IMG/VR virus record: IMGVR_UViG_3300011271_000008
Location: 1-39,231 of that record
Direction: 5' to 3' (one strand)
From: a virus
Length of the DNA: 39,231 bases
Program-made: the position numbers and the translations under genes
Shown: piece after piece, positions 7,581 through 13,890 of the stretch
Numbering within the stretch: position 1 is the first letter of the stretch
How the letters are laid out: each line of letters opens with the position of its first letter
Notes under the pieces: generated by a model
Told to the model about the DNA's origin: nothing
The model's input: the letters and a program-made list of their open reading frames with translations, nothing else
The model's database searches: none

Positions 7581-7781
7581 GTGAATAAAGAACAAATACC
7601 GTGCAGCAAATGTGGATTTAAAGGGAAAAGGTCACAGTTTTTAGAAGAAAGATTCTGCCCTATGTGCAAAATTGAGATGCCGACATCGCGCATTCAGGCA
7701 GCTGAGTTTAAGCTTGCAGTTGAATTGCATGCAATGTTATCATGTCTACATGATCTTAATCGAGGAATTAACAATGAGTAA
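7581..7781 (+). CDS. Small zinc-ribbon protein (66 aa)
   Basis: Begins (GTG) MNKEQIPCSKCGFKGKRSQF followed by ERFCPMCKIEMP: two CxxC knuckles 17 residues apart, a single zinc ribbon, then a helical tail. It overlaps the next gene by 8 bp. Such ribbons often bind nucleic acid or protein partners; the target here is unknown. No clear ribosome site precedes the GTG, so the start is uncertain. Confidence 0.6.
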   Translation: MNKEQIPCSKCGFKGKRSQFLEERFCPMCKIEMPTSRIQAAEFKLAVELHAMLSCLHDLNRGINNE

Positions 7782-7938
7782 AGAATTTTGGATTATGTGT
7801 TATGAAAAAGCTGTTGAGGATTTATGTGAAGAACATGATATCGATAGCGATGCAGCTGCCATTATGCTTGAGAATATTCTCAATGAGAATCCCCATTACC
7901 TAGACAACTACATATCCATGGATATGGACGATGAGTGA
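7774..7938 (+). CDS. Small acidic protein (54 aa)
   Basis: MSKEFWIMCYEKAVEDLCEE... with a very acidic end (DMDDE). The ATG at 7774 follows GAGGAA and sits inside the end of the previous gene; a longer in-frame opening begins upstream but lacks a ribosome site. Acidic, helical, unknown function; small acidic early phage proteins often inhibit host DNA-binding proteins, but nothing here shows that. Confidence 0.55.
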   Translation: MSKEFWIMCYEKAVEDLCEEHDIDSDAAAIMLENILNENPHYLDNYISMDMDDE

Positions 7939-8140
7939 TAAACCTAAGCAGTGCTGCGTCCGCATGCCCTATGATTTACATCGTAGGGCTAAGCTACTTG
8001 CATACTCTGAGGGGATGACGCTTCAGTCGTGGGTAATTGAGCTAATTGAGGAGCACCTGTATCTTTCTGAAGAGCCGTTAACTGATCAATCACATGCTGA
8101 TACAGTTTGTTCGTCTCCTCCGTCGCCTCATTGTCAATGA
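7931..8140 (+). CDS. Ribbon-helix-helix (Arc/CopG-like) regulator
   Basis: Residues about 7-44 (QCCVRMPYDLHRRAKLLAYS, then GMTLQSWVIELIEEHLY) fit the ribbon-helix-helix fold: a short basic strand VRMP, helix A, turn at GMT, helix B. These dimers bind operator DNA through the strand. It overlaps the gene before it by 8 bp. Its last 50 codons lie opposite the end of the convergent small-terminase-like gene, an unusually long 152-bp overlap. Possible regulator of the convergent promoters; target unknown. Confidence 0.6.
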   Translation: MSDKPKQCCVRMPYDLHRRAKLLAYSEGMTLQSWVIELIEEHLYLSEEPLTDQSHADTVCSSPPSPHCQ

Positions 8141-8477
8141 CGTTCTCTCTTTGATGCAATCTTTGCTTGCCCAGCCACACTAGCATCCCATTATCTAGCT
8201 TCTTCACTGCCTTCTTAAACTGAGCTTCTCTTAGTAGACTATCGCCGGAGGCTTTCTTTTTAGCTGCGTATTCCGTAAAACCTACGTTATAATGGAGTTC
8301 TACGCGTCTATAAAATGTATCACAATGCATTCCCATTACAGACGCTATTTCGGTGCCATAGCAGCCGGCTTCTAGCAATTCATCTACTCTTTTCCAATCT
8401 ATTGGAATCTCAGGTCTAGTCATGCATTTACAATCTAAAAAATACTCACCGCAATCAGCACAATCCGGCCCGCTCAT
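7989..8477 (-). CDS. Candidate terminase small subunit / HTH protein
   Basis: 162 residues. An N-terminal cysteine cluster (CADCGEYFLDCKC) precedes a helix-turn-helix around GTEIASVMGMHCDTFYRRV, then the stretch GDSLLREAQFKKAVKKLDNG and MLVWLGKQRLHQ, a pattern often seen in phage proteins annotated as small terminase or HTH proteins. The helical C-terminus could form the oligomer ring. It lies 1.5 kb upstream of TerL in the same direction, separated by the plus-strand cluster. Recognition of pac DNA is inferred. ATGA overlap with the gene before it. Confidence 0.5.
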   Translation of the reverse strand: MSGPDCADCGEYFLDCKCMTRPEIPIDWKRVDELLEAGCYGTEIASVMGMHCDTFYRRVELHYNVGFTEYAAKKKASGDSLLREAQFKKAVKKLDNGMLVWLGKQRLHQRENVIDNEATEETNKLYQHVIDQLTALQKDTGAPQLAQLPTTEASSPQSMQVA

Positions 8478-8677
8478 TTCAAGACCATCAGTGCTTTCAC
8501 TTTTATATCATCAGGAATTCCTTTAAATTCGTCAAGTAAAGATTTTACACATTCATTTATGGTTGGGTCTTGCAACGGATCTTGAACCGCTAGAGTAACA
8601 TCCTCATAAATCAAATAGTCACGCGTTAGCTTTCTTCCCTCTTCATCTTTAAGTGTTACTGTGATCTCTATGCTCAT
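8474..8677 (-). CDS. Small hypothetical protein (67 aa)
   Basis: MSIEITVTLKDEEGRKLTRD..., a mixed strand/helix product of 67 aa. Excellent AGGAGG site before the ATG at 8677, start inside the end of the previous gene, and ATGA overlap with the next. No family recognised. Confidence 0.65.
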   Translation of the reverse strand: MSIEITVTLKDEEGRKLTRDYLIYEDVTLAVQDPLQDPTINECVKSLLDEFKGIPDDIKVKALMVLK

Positions 8678-8846
8678 CGTTCCCTCCTTTCAATTTCATT
8701 TGATGATATTGGCAGTAGCTATCCAGAGCGAAAAAATCTGAGTCGACCTTACTATTCATCAAATCAAGCTCTATCAATATCTGTTTTGCTCTTTTCAGAT
8801 AGCGTTTAGCTCTCGACAACTTATAGCCGAAAAATTGATCATTCAT
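8649..8846 (-). CDS. Small basic hypothetical protein (65 aa)
   Basis: MNDQFFGYKLSRAKRYLKRA...; helical and basic at the N-terminus, polar at the C-terminus (KGGNDEHRDHSNT). It ends over the ribosome site and start of the next gene, so translation is likely linked. Seven bases separate it from the RNA ligase stop. Function unknown. Confidence 0.55.
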   Translation of the reverse strand: MNDQFFGYKLSRAKRYLKRAKQILIELDLMNSKVDSDFFALDSYCQYHQMKLKGGNDEHRDHSNT

Positions 8847-8853
8847 TACTCAC

Positions 8854-9534
8854 CTAATCGAACTCTTTACATTTAAGTTTCCACATGATCGGCTCGCCAT
8901 TTCTAAAGAGCATCATCGGCTCTGGTTTACAAACTACTCCTTCCATTCGACCATATGCAGGGTTGAACTCCGACTGTGGATTTGATTTAACAAAATCAAT
9001 GATATATTCTTCGGGCATATATCCTATTACCGGTACACAAGGTATGAGTAATTGATCCGCTATTTGTGTTATATCTTCTCGTTTTAGCCACCAACTACCT
9101 ACCATGATATCGAATAAGATAAAGCCAGGTTCTTTCGAATATTTTTCGCCTCCCTTTTGAATTTTAGGGCCAAATCCTTCTCCGAATAAAGTTACTTTTG
9201 TTCCTTCTCTTATAGTTGGGAACACAGCTGATATTTTCTCGGGAATAAAAATGGATTGAAGACGATCAAGCAAATGACATGGAATCTGGGCATCTTTTGT
9301 ACGTCCGCCAAATTTTACTTTTAGCTCATTGGCTTTATCTACTTTGTCCATTATGATTCGTATGTTTGTTCCATCAATTTTCTCTTCCACGCGCCAAAGC
9401 TTTATATTGCCAAATTCAGGTTGCGAATAATCCCCTATAATGAATGATTGAGCCTCAGTCATATTCATCGCCTTGAGCTTGTCAAAATACCAACCTTCTC
9501 GTTTCCATAAGCTATGAATCTTTGGATATTCCAT
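8854..9534 (-). CDS. RNA ligase (Rnl2-like nucleotidyltransferase)
   Basis: 226 residues with every ligase motif in order: adenylated lysine in KIDGTN (K52), motif III FGEGFG (117-122), motif IIIa FILFDIM (138-144), motif IV EGVVCKP (198-204), motif V WKLKCKEF (218-225). Enzymes of this RNA_ligase family join nicked or broken RNA using ATP, and phages use them to mend tRNAs cut by host defences. No polynucleotide kinase gene is present, so end-healing would depend on the host. The ATG at 9534 follows GGAGG and overlaps the previous stop (TAATG). Confidence 0.85.
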   Translation of the reverse strand: MEYPKIHSLWKREGWYFDKLKAMNMTEAQSFIIGDYSQPEFGNIKLWRVEEKIDGTNIRIIMDKVDKANELKVKFGGRTKDAQIPCHLLDRLQSIFIPEKISAVFPTIREGTKVTLFGEGFGPKIQKGGEKYSKEPGFILFDIMVGSWWLKREDITQIADQLLIPCVPVIGYMPEEYIIDFVKSNPQSEFNPAYGRMEGVVCKPEPMMLFRNGEPIMWKLKCKEFD

Positions 9535-9689
9535 TATAGATCCTCCAAATCGTCTATATCATCTAAAAATTTTAATACTTCTCTCATTGCTTCCTCGTAT
9601 CCAAAAGAGAAATTTGGGTCGCAGGCTTCTTCAAGCACGCAATCAATCTTCTCATGAATAAAATTCTTTAATAGATAATCAATTTCCAT
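9534..9689 (-). CDS. Small acidic protein (51 aa)
   Basis: MEIDYLLKNFIHEKIDCVLE... ending DDIDDLEDL; strongly acidic and helical. The ATG at 9689 follows AGGGA, and its TAA overlaps the RNA ligase ATG, implying coupled translation. Unknown function. Confidence 0.6.
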   Translation of the reverse strand: MEIDYLLKNFIHEKIDCVLEEACDPNFSFGYEEAMREVLKFLDDIDDLEDL

Positions 9690-9754
9690 TTTATCCCTAT
9701 GATATCCTTCCTCATTTGTTCCGTTCCCTGCTTCCTATAGTCTGATAATATATC

Positions 9755-9835
9755 TTATGTTCCACCACCAGGGTCTCTATCTTTAAAGCAAATGATTAAG
9801 GTAAAAAGAGTTACGAACCCAATCAAAAATAGCAT
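9755..9835 (-). CDS. Possible 26-aa membrane miniprotein
   Basis: MLFLIGFVTLFTLIICFKDR followed by DPGGGT: one membrane segment of about 16 residues with a charged tail. Its ATG lies in the last codons of the 34-aa frame upstream. No strong ribosome site; could be a micro-holin-like or spurious frame. Confidence 0.35.
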   Translation of the reverse strand: MLFLIGFVTLFTLIICFKDRDPGGGT

Positions 9836-9927
9836 AATTTTTCAAATTCCAAAATGGCCCTACATATAGTTGTGAAGGGTGTCGAATTTTTATATAGTTC
9901 ATTCTTTTCAAAATAATTTTTACTCAT
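9823..9927 (-). CDS. Possible 34-aa protein
   Basis: MSKNYFEKNELYKNSTPFTT... The ATG overlaps the TGA of the 37-aa membrane gene (ATGA), the pattern used throughout this genome, and its end overlaps the next frame. No motif seen. Confidence 0.35.
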   Translation of the reverse strand: MSKNYFEKNELYKNSTPFTTICRAILEFEKLCYF

Positions 9928-10037
9928 TTTCTTTTATATTTATTCATTGCTCCAATACAATAGCCGCCGAAACCTCCACACATAAAAGTGCATAAAAGAA
10001 TATAAATCATCCAATATAACTCTATTTTTATTTCCAT
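9924..10037 (-). CDS. Small single-pass membrane protein (37 aa)
   Basis: MEIKIELYWMIYILLCTFMC, then GGFGGYCIGAMNKYKRK: one glycine-rich membrane segment with a basic tail, so probably N-out/C-in by the positive-inside rule. AAGGAA precedes the ATG at 10037. It lies in what is otherwise a 357-bp gap between two clear genes. Confidence 0.5.
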   Translation of the reverse strand: MEIKIELYWMIYILLCTFMCGGFGGYCIGAMNKYKRK

Positions 10038-10046
10038 ATGTTCCTT

Positions 10047-10394
10047 CTAGAATGGTAATTCATCCATTGAGGTAGGAAATGTATCGAGGTTCATAGGCTC
10101 GACCTCGTGTATGCCTTGTTCTTTGCAATATTCTCTAACTTTTTGGTTCAAAGCTTCCAACAGCTGTCCATTATAGACCTGCGTCTCAAATTCAAAATAT
10201 TTGAAATAAGCAATCGTCCCATCAGGATTTTCCCTTGAGAAGCTTGGTAAGTTAAACCATCGTCTATCTCCACTTTGCAGATGGGATATCTTTCTCAAGA
10301 CGATTACCGTAGGCTTGACAATTGGAACACGAACTTCGACAAAACCTATAGTTTTATTTTTATTAGCCGATTCATAACGAATAATTTCTACCAT
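10047..10394 (-). CDS. SSB-like protein with an SSB-type acidic tip
   Basis: 115 residues. The body is beta-rich (KTIGFVEVRVPIVKPTVIVL; RRWFNLPSFSRENPDGTIAY; FKYFEFETQVYNG), consistent with a small beta-barrel, and the chain ends in TSMDELPF. A D-x-(I/L)-P-F tip is the hallmark of single-stranded DNA-binding proteins, which use it to recruit replication and repair partners. With an ERF annealing protein, an exonuclease and a nuclease in the genome, a recombination or replication SSB role is plausible. The family match itself is not certain. Confidence 0.5.
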   Translation of the reverse strand: MVEIIRYESANKNKTIGFVEVRVPIVKPTVIVLRKISHLQSGDRRWFNLPSFSRENPDGTIAYFKYFEFETQVYNGQLLEALNQKVREYCKEQGIHEVEPMNLDTFPTSMDELPF

Positions 10395-10395
10395 G

Positions 10396-10599
10396 TTATT
10401 TACCTTCTCTCATTAAATGATAATTTAGATATACGTCACATTTTGTTTTTATAAACTCAAGAATCTCTATGAGTAAAATAATTTCTTCCCTTTTGTTCTG
10501 GGTAATCTTTTCCTCTAAGATGCCAATGTATTCTATAAGTACCATGAGCTCTTCTTTTACAGGCTCATAGACTTTATGTTTCACTTTCTTATGAGCCAA
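10396..10599 (-). CDS. Small helical hypothetical protein (67 aa)
   Basis: MAHKKVKHKVYEPVKEELMV... An amphipathic helical protein with a Lys-rich head. Start overlaps the end of the gene before it by 11 bp; one base separates its stop from the next start region. No family recognised. Confidence 0.6.
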   Translation of the reverse strand: MAHKKVKHKVYEPVKEELMVLIEYIGILEEKITQNKREEIILLIEILEFIKTKCDVYLNYHLMREGK

Positions 10600-11089
10600 C
10601 TTTCAATTCTTTTTTATATTGTTTGACAGCCTGTTTCTCAAGTGCATTTCTAAAATCATATTTCAATAGTCTATCTTCCAATTGTGTGGGATCGACAAAA
10701 TATTTTGTATGATATTCCCTATCTGGCATAACGAAAACTATATCCTCAAAAAGTTTTGGCTCAATCTGAAGCATCATATTTCTGAGTCTTGAAGCTGAAA
10801 GTGATAGCCTTCGACACAACTCATTTTTTTTCATAAATTGGCTTATCAAGATATACCCTTCTGGGACTTGAATAGTCTTTTCTTCTTTTCTCGCTTCTTT
10901 AGATTTATTTTCTTGTAAATCATTAATATGATTGTGAATATATTCATTCAAGGAATCAATAGCAGTGCTGAAAATATCAAAATTTGCTAATAGTAAGTCT
11001 ACAAATTTCAAAAAATCTTCTTTTGGAAGTTTTTCCTTTATTACGCATTCATCTCTAAAATCAACAAGATCATTAAAAATTTTACTCAC
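10589..11089 (-). CDS. Hypothetical protein with possible HTH segment (166 aa)
   Basis: An acidic helical N-terminal half (FNDLVDFRDECVIKEKLPKE), a Lys/Glu linker (NKSKEARKEEK), then ISQFMKKNELCRRLSLSASR, which reads like a helix-turn-helix, followed by FVMPDREYHTKYFVDPTQLE. It may bind DNA in the replication block. Overlaps both neighbours. Confidence 0.55.
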   Translation of the reverse strand: MSKIFNDLVDFRDECVIKEKLPKEDFLKFVDLLLANFDIFSTAIDSLNEYIHNHINDLQENKSKEARKEEKTIQVPEGYILISQFMKKNELCRRLSLSASRLRNMMLQIEPKLFEDIVFVMPDREYHTKYFVDPTQLEDRLLKYDFRNALEKQAVKQYKKELKVGS

Positions 11090-11343
11090 TTTCTCATCTC
11101 CTCTTCTTCTTCTTTTTTTGCCTTCAGTTCTTGGACAAGTGATTCATAAATCACCCTTAAAAAATCCCTTATATCTTCTTCATCGGCACCAGAATCTAAA
11201 TTCATAGCCAAAAAATACGCATAAAAATAACTTGCTCCTATCGGGCTTATATCTTGAACAATCAGCAAATTTAAAAAATCTCTATATAGTCTTGGCGCCC
11301 AATCATTAAAATTTTCTATAGTATTAGCGTATTCATCGTTCAT
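11086..11343 (-). CDS. Small acidic hypothetical protein (85 aa)
   Basis: MNDEYANTIENFNDWAPRLY..., aromatic and acidic, ending in a Lys/Glu coiled stretch (KAKKEEEEEMRK). ATGA overlaps join it to both neighbours. Function unknown. Confidence 0.6.
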   Translation of the reverse strand: MNDEYANTIENFNDWAPRLYRDFLNLLIVQDISPIGASYFYAYFLAMNLDSGADEEDIRDFLRVIYESLVQELKAKKEEEEEMRK

Positions 11344-11486
11344 TTTTTGCCTTTCTTTTTTTTCTTCATCATTTTCTCACCAGCTTCACAGGCAGGATCA
11401 CGTTTTTTATCAAGTTTTTCTAATTCTTTAAGTTCCTTCCCTGTTTTTGTGACTTCTTTCTCTATCTTGCGTATTTTCTTATCCAT
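11340..11486 (-). CDS. Lysine-rich miniprotein (48 aa)
   Basis: MDKKIRKIEKEVTKTGKELK at the start, MMKKKKKGKK at the end; over a third lysine. It begins next to the stop of the DUF6496-type gene and its TGA overlaps the next ATG. A nucleic-acid-binding or DNA-condensing role is suggested by charge only. Confidence 0.5.
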   Translation of the reverse strand: MDKKIRKIEKEVTKTGKELKELEKLDKKRDPACEAGEKMMKKKKKGKK

Positions 11487-11668
11487 TATTTTTTCTCTTT
11501 TTTGGGAATCTTGGCACCTGCTTTACGAGCCTCAGATAAAGCAATAGCAACCGCTTGATCTTTACTGTTCACTTTTGGCCCTTTCTTACTGCCGCTATGA
11601 AGAGTTCCTTCAGCAAATTCATGCATAACTTTCTTAACTTTCTTTTGTCCATCGCCTTTCTTCTTCAC
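11486..11668 (-). CDS. Internal start giving a free 60-aa DUF6496-like protein
   Basis: Inside the 120-aa gene, GAGGAGG (minus strand, 11680-11674) lies five bases before GTG at 11668, in frame, exactly at the domain joint. The product would be the basic domain only, which is the usual size of the free-standing family members. Either both forms are made, or the upstream part is a separate fused gene. Confidence 0.45.
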   Translation of the reverse strand: MKKKGDGQKKVKKVMHEFAEGTLHSGSKKGPKVNSKDQAVAIALSEARKAGAKIPKKEKK

Positions 11669-11848
11669 CTTTACCTCCTCAGGTATATAAGTTAATAAAA
11701 CGCCTGTGCCCCAATCTCGCCCAAATAAAATGGTGTCATATTCGGCAGAGACGAAAGAACCTCTTGTCATTGTCAAAAAATAATTTATACTTTTCTCTAA
11801 ATCTTTTAGATTCCCACTTTCAAAAAAAATTTTTACTCTTTGCTCCAT
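11486..11848 (-). CDS. Two-part protein with C-terminal DUF6496-like domain
   Basis: 120 residues. Residues 1-60 are a mixed domain (MEQRVKIFFESGNLKDLEKS; TILFGRDWGTGVLLTYIPEE). Residues 61-120 are a basic domain, KKVMHEFAEGTLHSGSKKGP then SKDQAVAIALSEARKAGAK, typical of the DUF6496 family of small basic phage and bacterial proteins. A perfect GAGGAGG with a GTG five bases later lies at the joint, so the basic domain may also be made alone (see 11486-11668). Confidence 0.65.
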   Translation of the reverse strand: MEQRVKIFFESGNLKDLEKSINYFLTMTRGSFVSAEYDTILFGRDWGTGVLLTYIPEEVKVKKKGDGQKKVKKVMHEFAEGTLHSGSKKGPKVNSKDQAVAIALSEARKAGAKIPKKEKK

Positions 11849-12144
11849 TCATCCCACCTATCTTTTAATTTCCAACATACGATTTTATCAGCCGGACGCA
11901 AATGGAGCCCGTCCCATGCCGTGCCATTCCACCATCCGGCCATTGTTCTAGATTTTGTCCCCATAAGCACCAAATCGTAGTTGGCGGGCAAATAAACCAT
12001 AGAATCAACCCATCCAAAGCAATCCTTTTTGAGGTCGCCGATTCGGAACCCATCTTTTTCCAACTGATAAGGCGGCTTCTTCTTTTTCCATACTGGGCCT
12101 TTGTGGGGTTTTAAAGTCATGTAATTTAAACCATTCACCATCAA
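11833..12144 (-). CDS. DUF551-like protein
   Basis: The core FGWVDSMVYLPANYDLVLMG, WNGTAWDGLHLRPADKIVCW has the opening W-V-x-x-x-x-x-L-P and the late aromatic pattern of DUF551 proteins. The start is unclear: TTG 12144, ATG 12141 and ATG 12120 are in frame; all overlap the end of the nuclease gene by more than 100 bp. ATG at 12000, just after the nuclease stop, would cut into the domain. Unknown function. Confidence 0.55.
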   Translation of the reverse strand: MMVNGLNYMTLKPHKGPVWKKKKPPYQLEKDGFRIGDLKKDCFGWVDSMVYLPANYDLVLMGTKSRTMAGWWNGTAWDGLHLRPADKIVCWKLKDRWDEWSKE

Positions 12145-12502
12145 CTATTCGTAAATCCTCTTCAGGATAATACTTCCTAAATCTCTTAATCTTAGTGAGA
12201 CTTTTTCTATCAAAATAACCTTTGACCTCAACCCAGTAATGGCTCTTATTAGCCAACGTAATCTTAAAATCGGGAAGATAACTTCTTGTCCCTCGCCTAA
12301 TTTCTTCAAACCAAAACGTCTGCGGTTCATGTTCCCATTCTTTGATTATCATATTTTCTTTACATAGCTGGAGATACAATGCGAACTTATATTCCCAGTC
12401 CGATCTAAAAAAAATGTTTCGGCCAGCTATCTCACGCCAGCTTTGGTTGGCTCGGAAAGTGCGTGATTTTCCCGCTACTTTTAACCGTCTCTTCACCTGC
12501 AT
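12005..12502 (-). CDS. PD-(D/E)XK endonuclease
   Basis: 165 residues. Glu37 in FRSDWEYKFALYLQ, Asp78 in SYLPDFKI and Glu92-x-Lys94 in WVEVKGY form the catalytic set of the PD-(D/E)XK superfamily, which cuts DNA with bound metal. Size and layout resemble small phage nucleases of the endonuclease I, DUF1064 and Holliday-junction-resolvase types, so a branch- or junction-cutting role in recombination is likely. The last 45 residues overlap the next gene and look less like conserved protein. Confidence 0.7.
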   Translation of the reverse strand: MQVKRRLKVAGKSRTFRANQSWREIAGRNIFFRSDWEYKFALYLQLCKENMIIKEWEHEPQTFWFEEIRRGTRSYLPDFKITLANKSHYWVEVKGYFDRKSLTKIKRFRKYYPEEDLRIVDGEWFKLHDFKTPQRPSMEKEEAALSVGKRWVPNRRPQKGLLWMG

Positions 12503-12719
12503 AAAAACTATTCTCTTTCAACCACTTCAATACCCCTAGCTTGGGATAAAAAATCCTTCTCTCACTCAGTCGCATATAGGGTGGCCCTATTTTTTTTCTT
12601 CTATAGTATTCCATTGAATTCCTGTGGCTAATGATCCCTACCCTCATCAAATCGTGAATGGTGCATAAGTCTGGCAACTCTTTATTTAACTTCTCTATCG
12701 CTTCATCACATGGATTCAT
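12432..12719 (-). CDS. AlpA/excisionase-like HTH protein
   Basis: 95 residues from the ATG at 12719, which follows AAGGAG by seven bases. LCTIHDLMRVGIISHRNSME, YYRRKKIGPPYMRLSERRIF and YPKLGVLKWLKEN show the winged MerR-like helix-turn-helix of the AlpA/HTH_17 type, including the common GPPYMR-x5-FY wing. It sits next to the initiator gene, so it may regulate the replication block. Overlaps the nuclease gene by 71 bp. Confidence 0.65.
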   Translation of the reverse strand: MNPCDEAIEKLNKELPDLCTIHDLMRVGIISHRNSMEYYRRKKIGPPYMRLSERRIFYPKLGVLKWLKENSFYAGEETVKSSGKITHFPSQPKLA

Positions 12720-12764
12720 CAACTGGCTCCTTACCGGAATTAAAAATTTCGACCATCACTAATC

Positions 12765-13742
12765 TCACAAATCCTCGTATTTTAAATTTCTTTTTCTCAG
12801 TTGTTCTGAACATCTAACTTTAAAATCTTTATCGGTAAATTTTATCTCCGTTGAAGGGGCGTTGACACCATTGATGAATTCCAAATAATCATTACCTATA
12901 ACAATATCTGGTCTTGGGAACCTTTTTGCTATCTTAGTAGCAATTGAGCGATTGTCGACTGGATCGCTTTTATGACTCTTCGCTATACCCATCTCTGCCC
13001 ATATTTGCGCATAATGCTTGCGCAGTTTAGTGGGACACAGGATGTTTGCCGCCCACGAGAAGCCGCTAGATGAAGGTTTATTTTTTGTACCTAACACATA
13101 CTCAATGACTTTTTCTATCTCTTCAATACTGTTACCCTCTCCATCTCTGGATAGAAGGTTAAATTCCCTAGCCCACTTCTGAAAATTAGGTACCTTAATT
13201 TTTGGGTTTTCTTTCTTAAGCCGATTGAAAAAAGAATAGGCGATGCGTCCGAATAGCGATTCGGACATATCTTCTTCTTTGGTTTCTTTATTGGGTTCTT
13301 CTATATATAAGGAGTCTGTTTGCTCACAGTGATCCAGCCTGTTTACACACTGTGATCCAACCAGTTTACACACAGTGTGTAAACTAGAAAGATTTTTTGA
13401 GAACTCATCAATACCTAAAACATTCAATCTAAAATATCTTTTACAAGGTAACCCATGATTAATAGTTTCAACGAGTTTGTGTTTTTTCAAAATATCAATA
13501 CCATTATCAATTTGTCTGCGGCTCAATGCCGTACGCTCTTCGATTGTTTCTCGAGTGTGATAAAACCAGCCGCTTCCTTTGTCTGGGATATCTATCAATT
13601 CTTCACGGTTTTCGTGGTACTGGTAACGTTGGACAAATTCATGGAGAAGAATGGCGGCCTCAACACTTTTCAGTTGCTTTGCAATTGGCGTATGGTATAA
13701 TTGAAAGTGTTCTCGGTTGAGAAATGTGAGTACGTTACTCAT
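12765..13742 (-). CDS. Replication initiator, lambda O-like winged-helix protein
   Basis: 325 residues from the ATG at 13742 (GGAGGG four bases upstream); the frame opens at a GTG at 13763. The N-terminal 110 residues (NREHFQLYHTPIAKQLKSVE; YHTRETIEERTALSRRQIDN; KKHKLVETINHGLPCKRYFR) form a winged-helix DNA-binding domain like phage and plasmid initiators. A low-complexity linker at residues 120-145 is encoded by tandem iterons. The C-terminal part (SLFGRIAYSFFNRLKKENPK; GFSWAANILCPTKLRKHYAQ) may recruit host helicase. No helicase or polymerase is encoded, so host replication is used. Confidence 0.75.
   Translation of the reverse strand: MSNVLTFLNREHFQLYHTPIAKQLKSVEAAILLHEFVQRYQYHENREELIDIPDKGSGWFYHTRETIEERTALSRRQIDNGIDILKKHKLVETINHGLPCKRYFRLNVLGIDEFSKNLSSLHTVCKLVGSQCVNRLDHCEQTDSLYIEEPNKETKEEDMSESLFGRIAYSFFNRLKKENPKIKVPNFQKWAREFNLLSRDGEGNSIEEIEKVIEYVLGTKNKPSSSGFSWAANILCPTKLRKHYAQIWAEMGIAKSHKSDPVDNRSIATKIAKRFPRPDIVIGNDYLEFINGVNAPSTEIKFTDKDFKVRCSEQLRKRNLKYEDL
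13325..13385. repeat. Iterons and 23-bp palindrome inside the initiator gene (candidate origin)
   Basis: Two tandem 23-bp units start at 13325 and 13348 (CACAGTGATCCAGCCTGTTT and CACTGTGATCCAACCAGTTT, each followed by ACACA). The second runs into a palindrome at 13363-13385 with 11-bp arms AGTTTACACAC/GTGTGTAAACT around a single A. The block lies in the linker-coding part of the initiator gene, the same arrangement as the lambda origin inside gene O. Confidence 0.65.
13674..13701 (+). promoter_or_regulatory. Candidate antisense promoter inside the initiator gene
   Basis: TTGCTT (13674-13679), 16 bases, TATAAT (13696-13701) on the plus strand, opposite the 5' part of the initiator gene. The same TTGCTT-16-TATAAT layout makes the early promoter at 14440-14467. 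An AACACTTT/AAAGTGTT inverted repeat flanks it. Confidence 0.45.
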
Positions 13743-13798
13743 GTTTCCCTCCATTAGTTTCACATTCGATCGAGGGGGAGCACCCTGCTCCCTCTTTT
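13708..13798 (+). ncRNA. Candidate antisense RNA to the initiator mRNA
   Basis: From the promoter above, a roughly 90-base transcript would run across the start codon and ribosome site of the initiator (13742) and end at a GC-rich hairpin (13772-13794, arms GAGGGGGAGCA/TGCTCCCTC with bulged G) followed by TTTT. Such counter-transcripts control initiator synthesis in plasmids and lambda OOP-like systems. The T run is short. Confidence 0.35.
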
Positions 13799-13890
13799 GC
13801 TTTACTAAACATCAGCATTTCCTTTGAATATTTTGTACAATTTCCGTTTGTTGTTGTCGTAAAATGTCGTCGATGACATACTAGCCATAG

